Program-made: the position numbers and the translations under genes
The notes under the pieces: generated by a model
What the model saw: the letters and a program-made list of their open reading frames with translations, nothing else
What the model was told of the DNA's origin: nothing
Databases searched by the model: none
From: Archivesica marissinica
Lineage: Eukaryota > Mollusca > Bivalvia > Venerida > Vesicomyidae
Direction of reading: 5' to 3'
DNA length: 64,000 nt
Assembly: GCA_014843695.1 (NCBI GenBank)
Contig: CM026387.1
Location: forward strand, 70,500,795 to 70,564,794
In this document: positions 63,843 through 64,000 of the stretch, piece after piece
How positions within the stretch are numbered: the stretch's first letter is position 1
How the letters are laid out: each line of letters starts with the position of its first letter

Positions 63843-64000
63843 NNNNNNNNNNNNNNNNNNNNNNNNNNNNNNNNNNNNNNNNNNNNNNNNNNNNNNNNNN
63901 NNNNNNNNNNNNNNNNNNNNNNNNNNNNNNNNNNNNNNNNNNNNNNNNNNNNNNNNNNNNNNNNNNNNNNNNNNNNNNNNNNNNNNNNNNNNNNNNNNNN
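63843..64000. other. Assembly gap
   Basis: Run of N to the window end; the 25-bp satellite was still continuing. Confidence 0.99.

Overview
This is animal nuclear DNA with GT-AG introns, SINEs, foldback elements and very heavy minisatellite content. There is no sign of prokaryotic or organellar gene organisation. A tRNA-headed SINE family and a dispersed repeat resembling ones I recall from bivalve genomes point to a mollusc, probably a bivalve. That is inference from memory, not a search. Two runs of N occur: 2232-3231 (exactly 1000, so a scaffold gap) and 63843-64000.

I can support three protein genes and several fragments. (1) A minus-strand two-exon gene (7430-8686) encodes an ankyrin-like region followed by a mono-ADP-ribosyltransferase domain with recognisable R, S and E-x-E elements. 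(2) A plus-strand single-exon gene (18697-19824) encodes ADP-ribosylarginine hydrolase (ADPRH/ARH1) with both acidic catalytic motifs intact. A truncated paralogue of its 5' end and upstream region lies at 11165-14672. (3) A minus-strand six-exon gene (28202-38712) encodes TMEM220, a five-helix membrane protein of 167 residues. All five introns are GT-AG and all phases agree. Fragments include a degenerate non-LTR reverse transcriptase (9902-10290) and a small cysteine/histidine-rich transposase-associated piece (37579-37719).

Layout: 1-6.8 kb holds AT-rich sequence, small repeats and a gap. 7.4-19.8 kb is the ADP-ribosylation segment, interrupted by four large arrays, two hairpin MITEs and a SINE. 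20-27.5 kb is mainly three minisatellites with a SINE and one copy of a 520-bp mobile element. 27.9-38.8 kb is TMEM220, whose introns hold seven minisatellites, two of which multiply the 3' splice sites of exons 2 and 6. 38.9-50.3 kb is almost all arrays. 50.6-63.8 kb is one 13.2-kb array of a 25-bp unit running into the terminal gap. Adding up spans, tandem arrays cover roughly 60% of the window.

The functional theme is a writer and an eraser of ADP-ribose side by side and transcribed divergently: the transferase would attach ADP-ribose (the E-x-E motif is typical of arginine-specific enzymes) and ADPRH removes it from arginine. TMEM220 is unrelated to that pair as far as the sequence shows. 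Most long open frames are by-products of repeat units that lack stop codons and are not annotated as genes.
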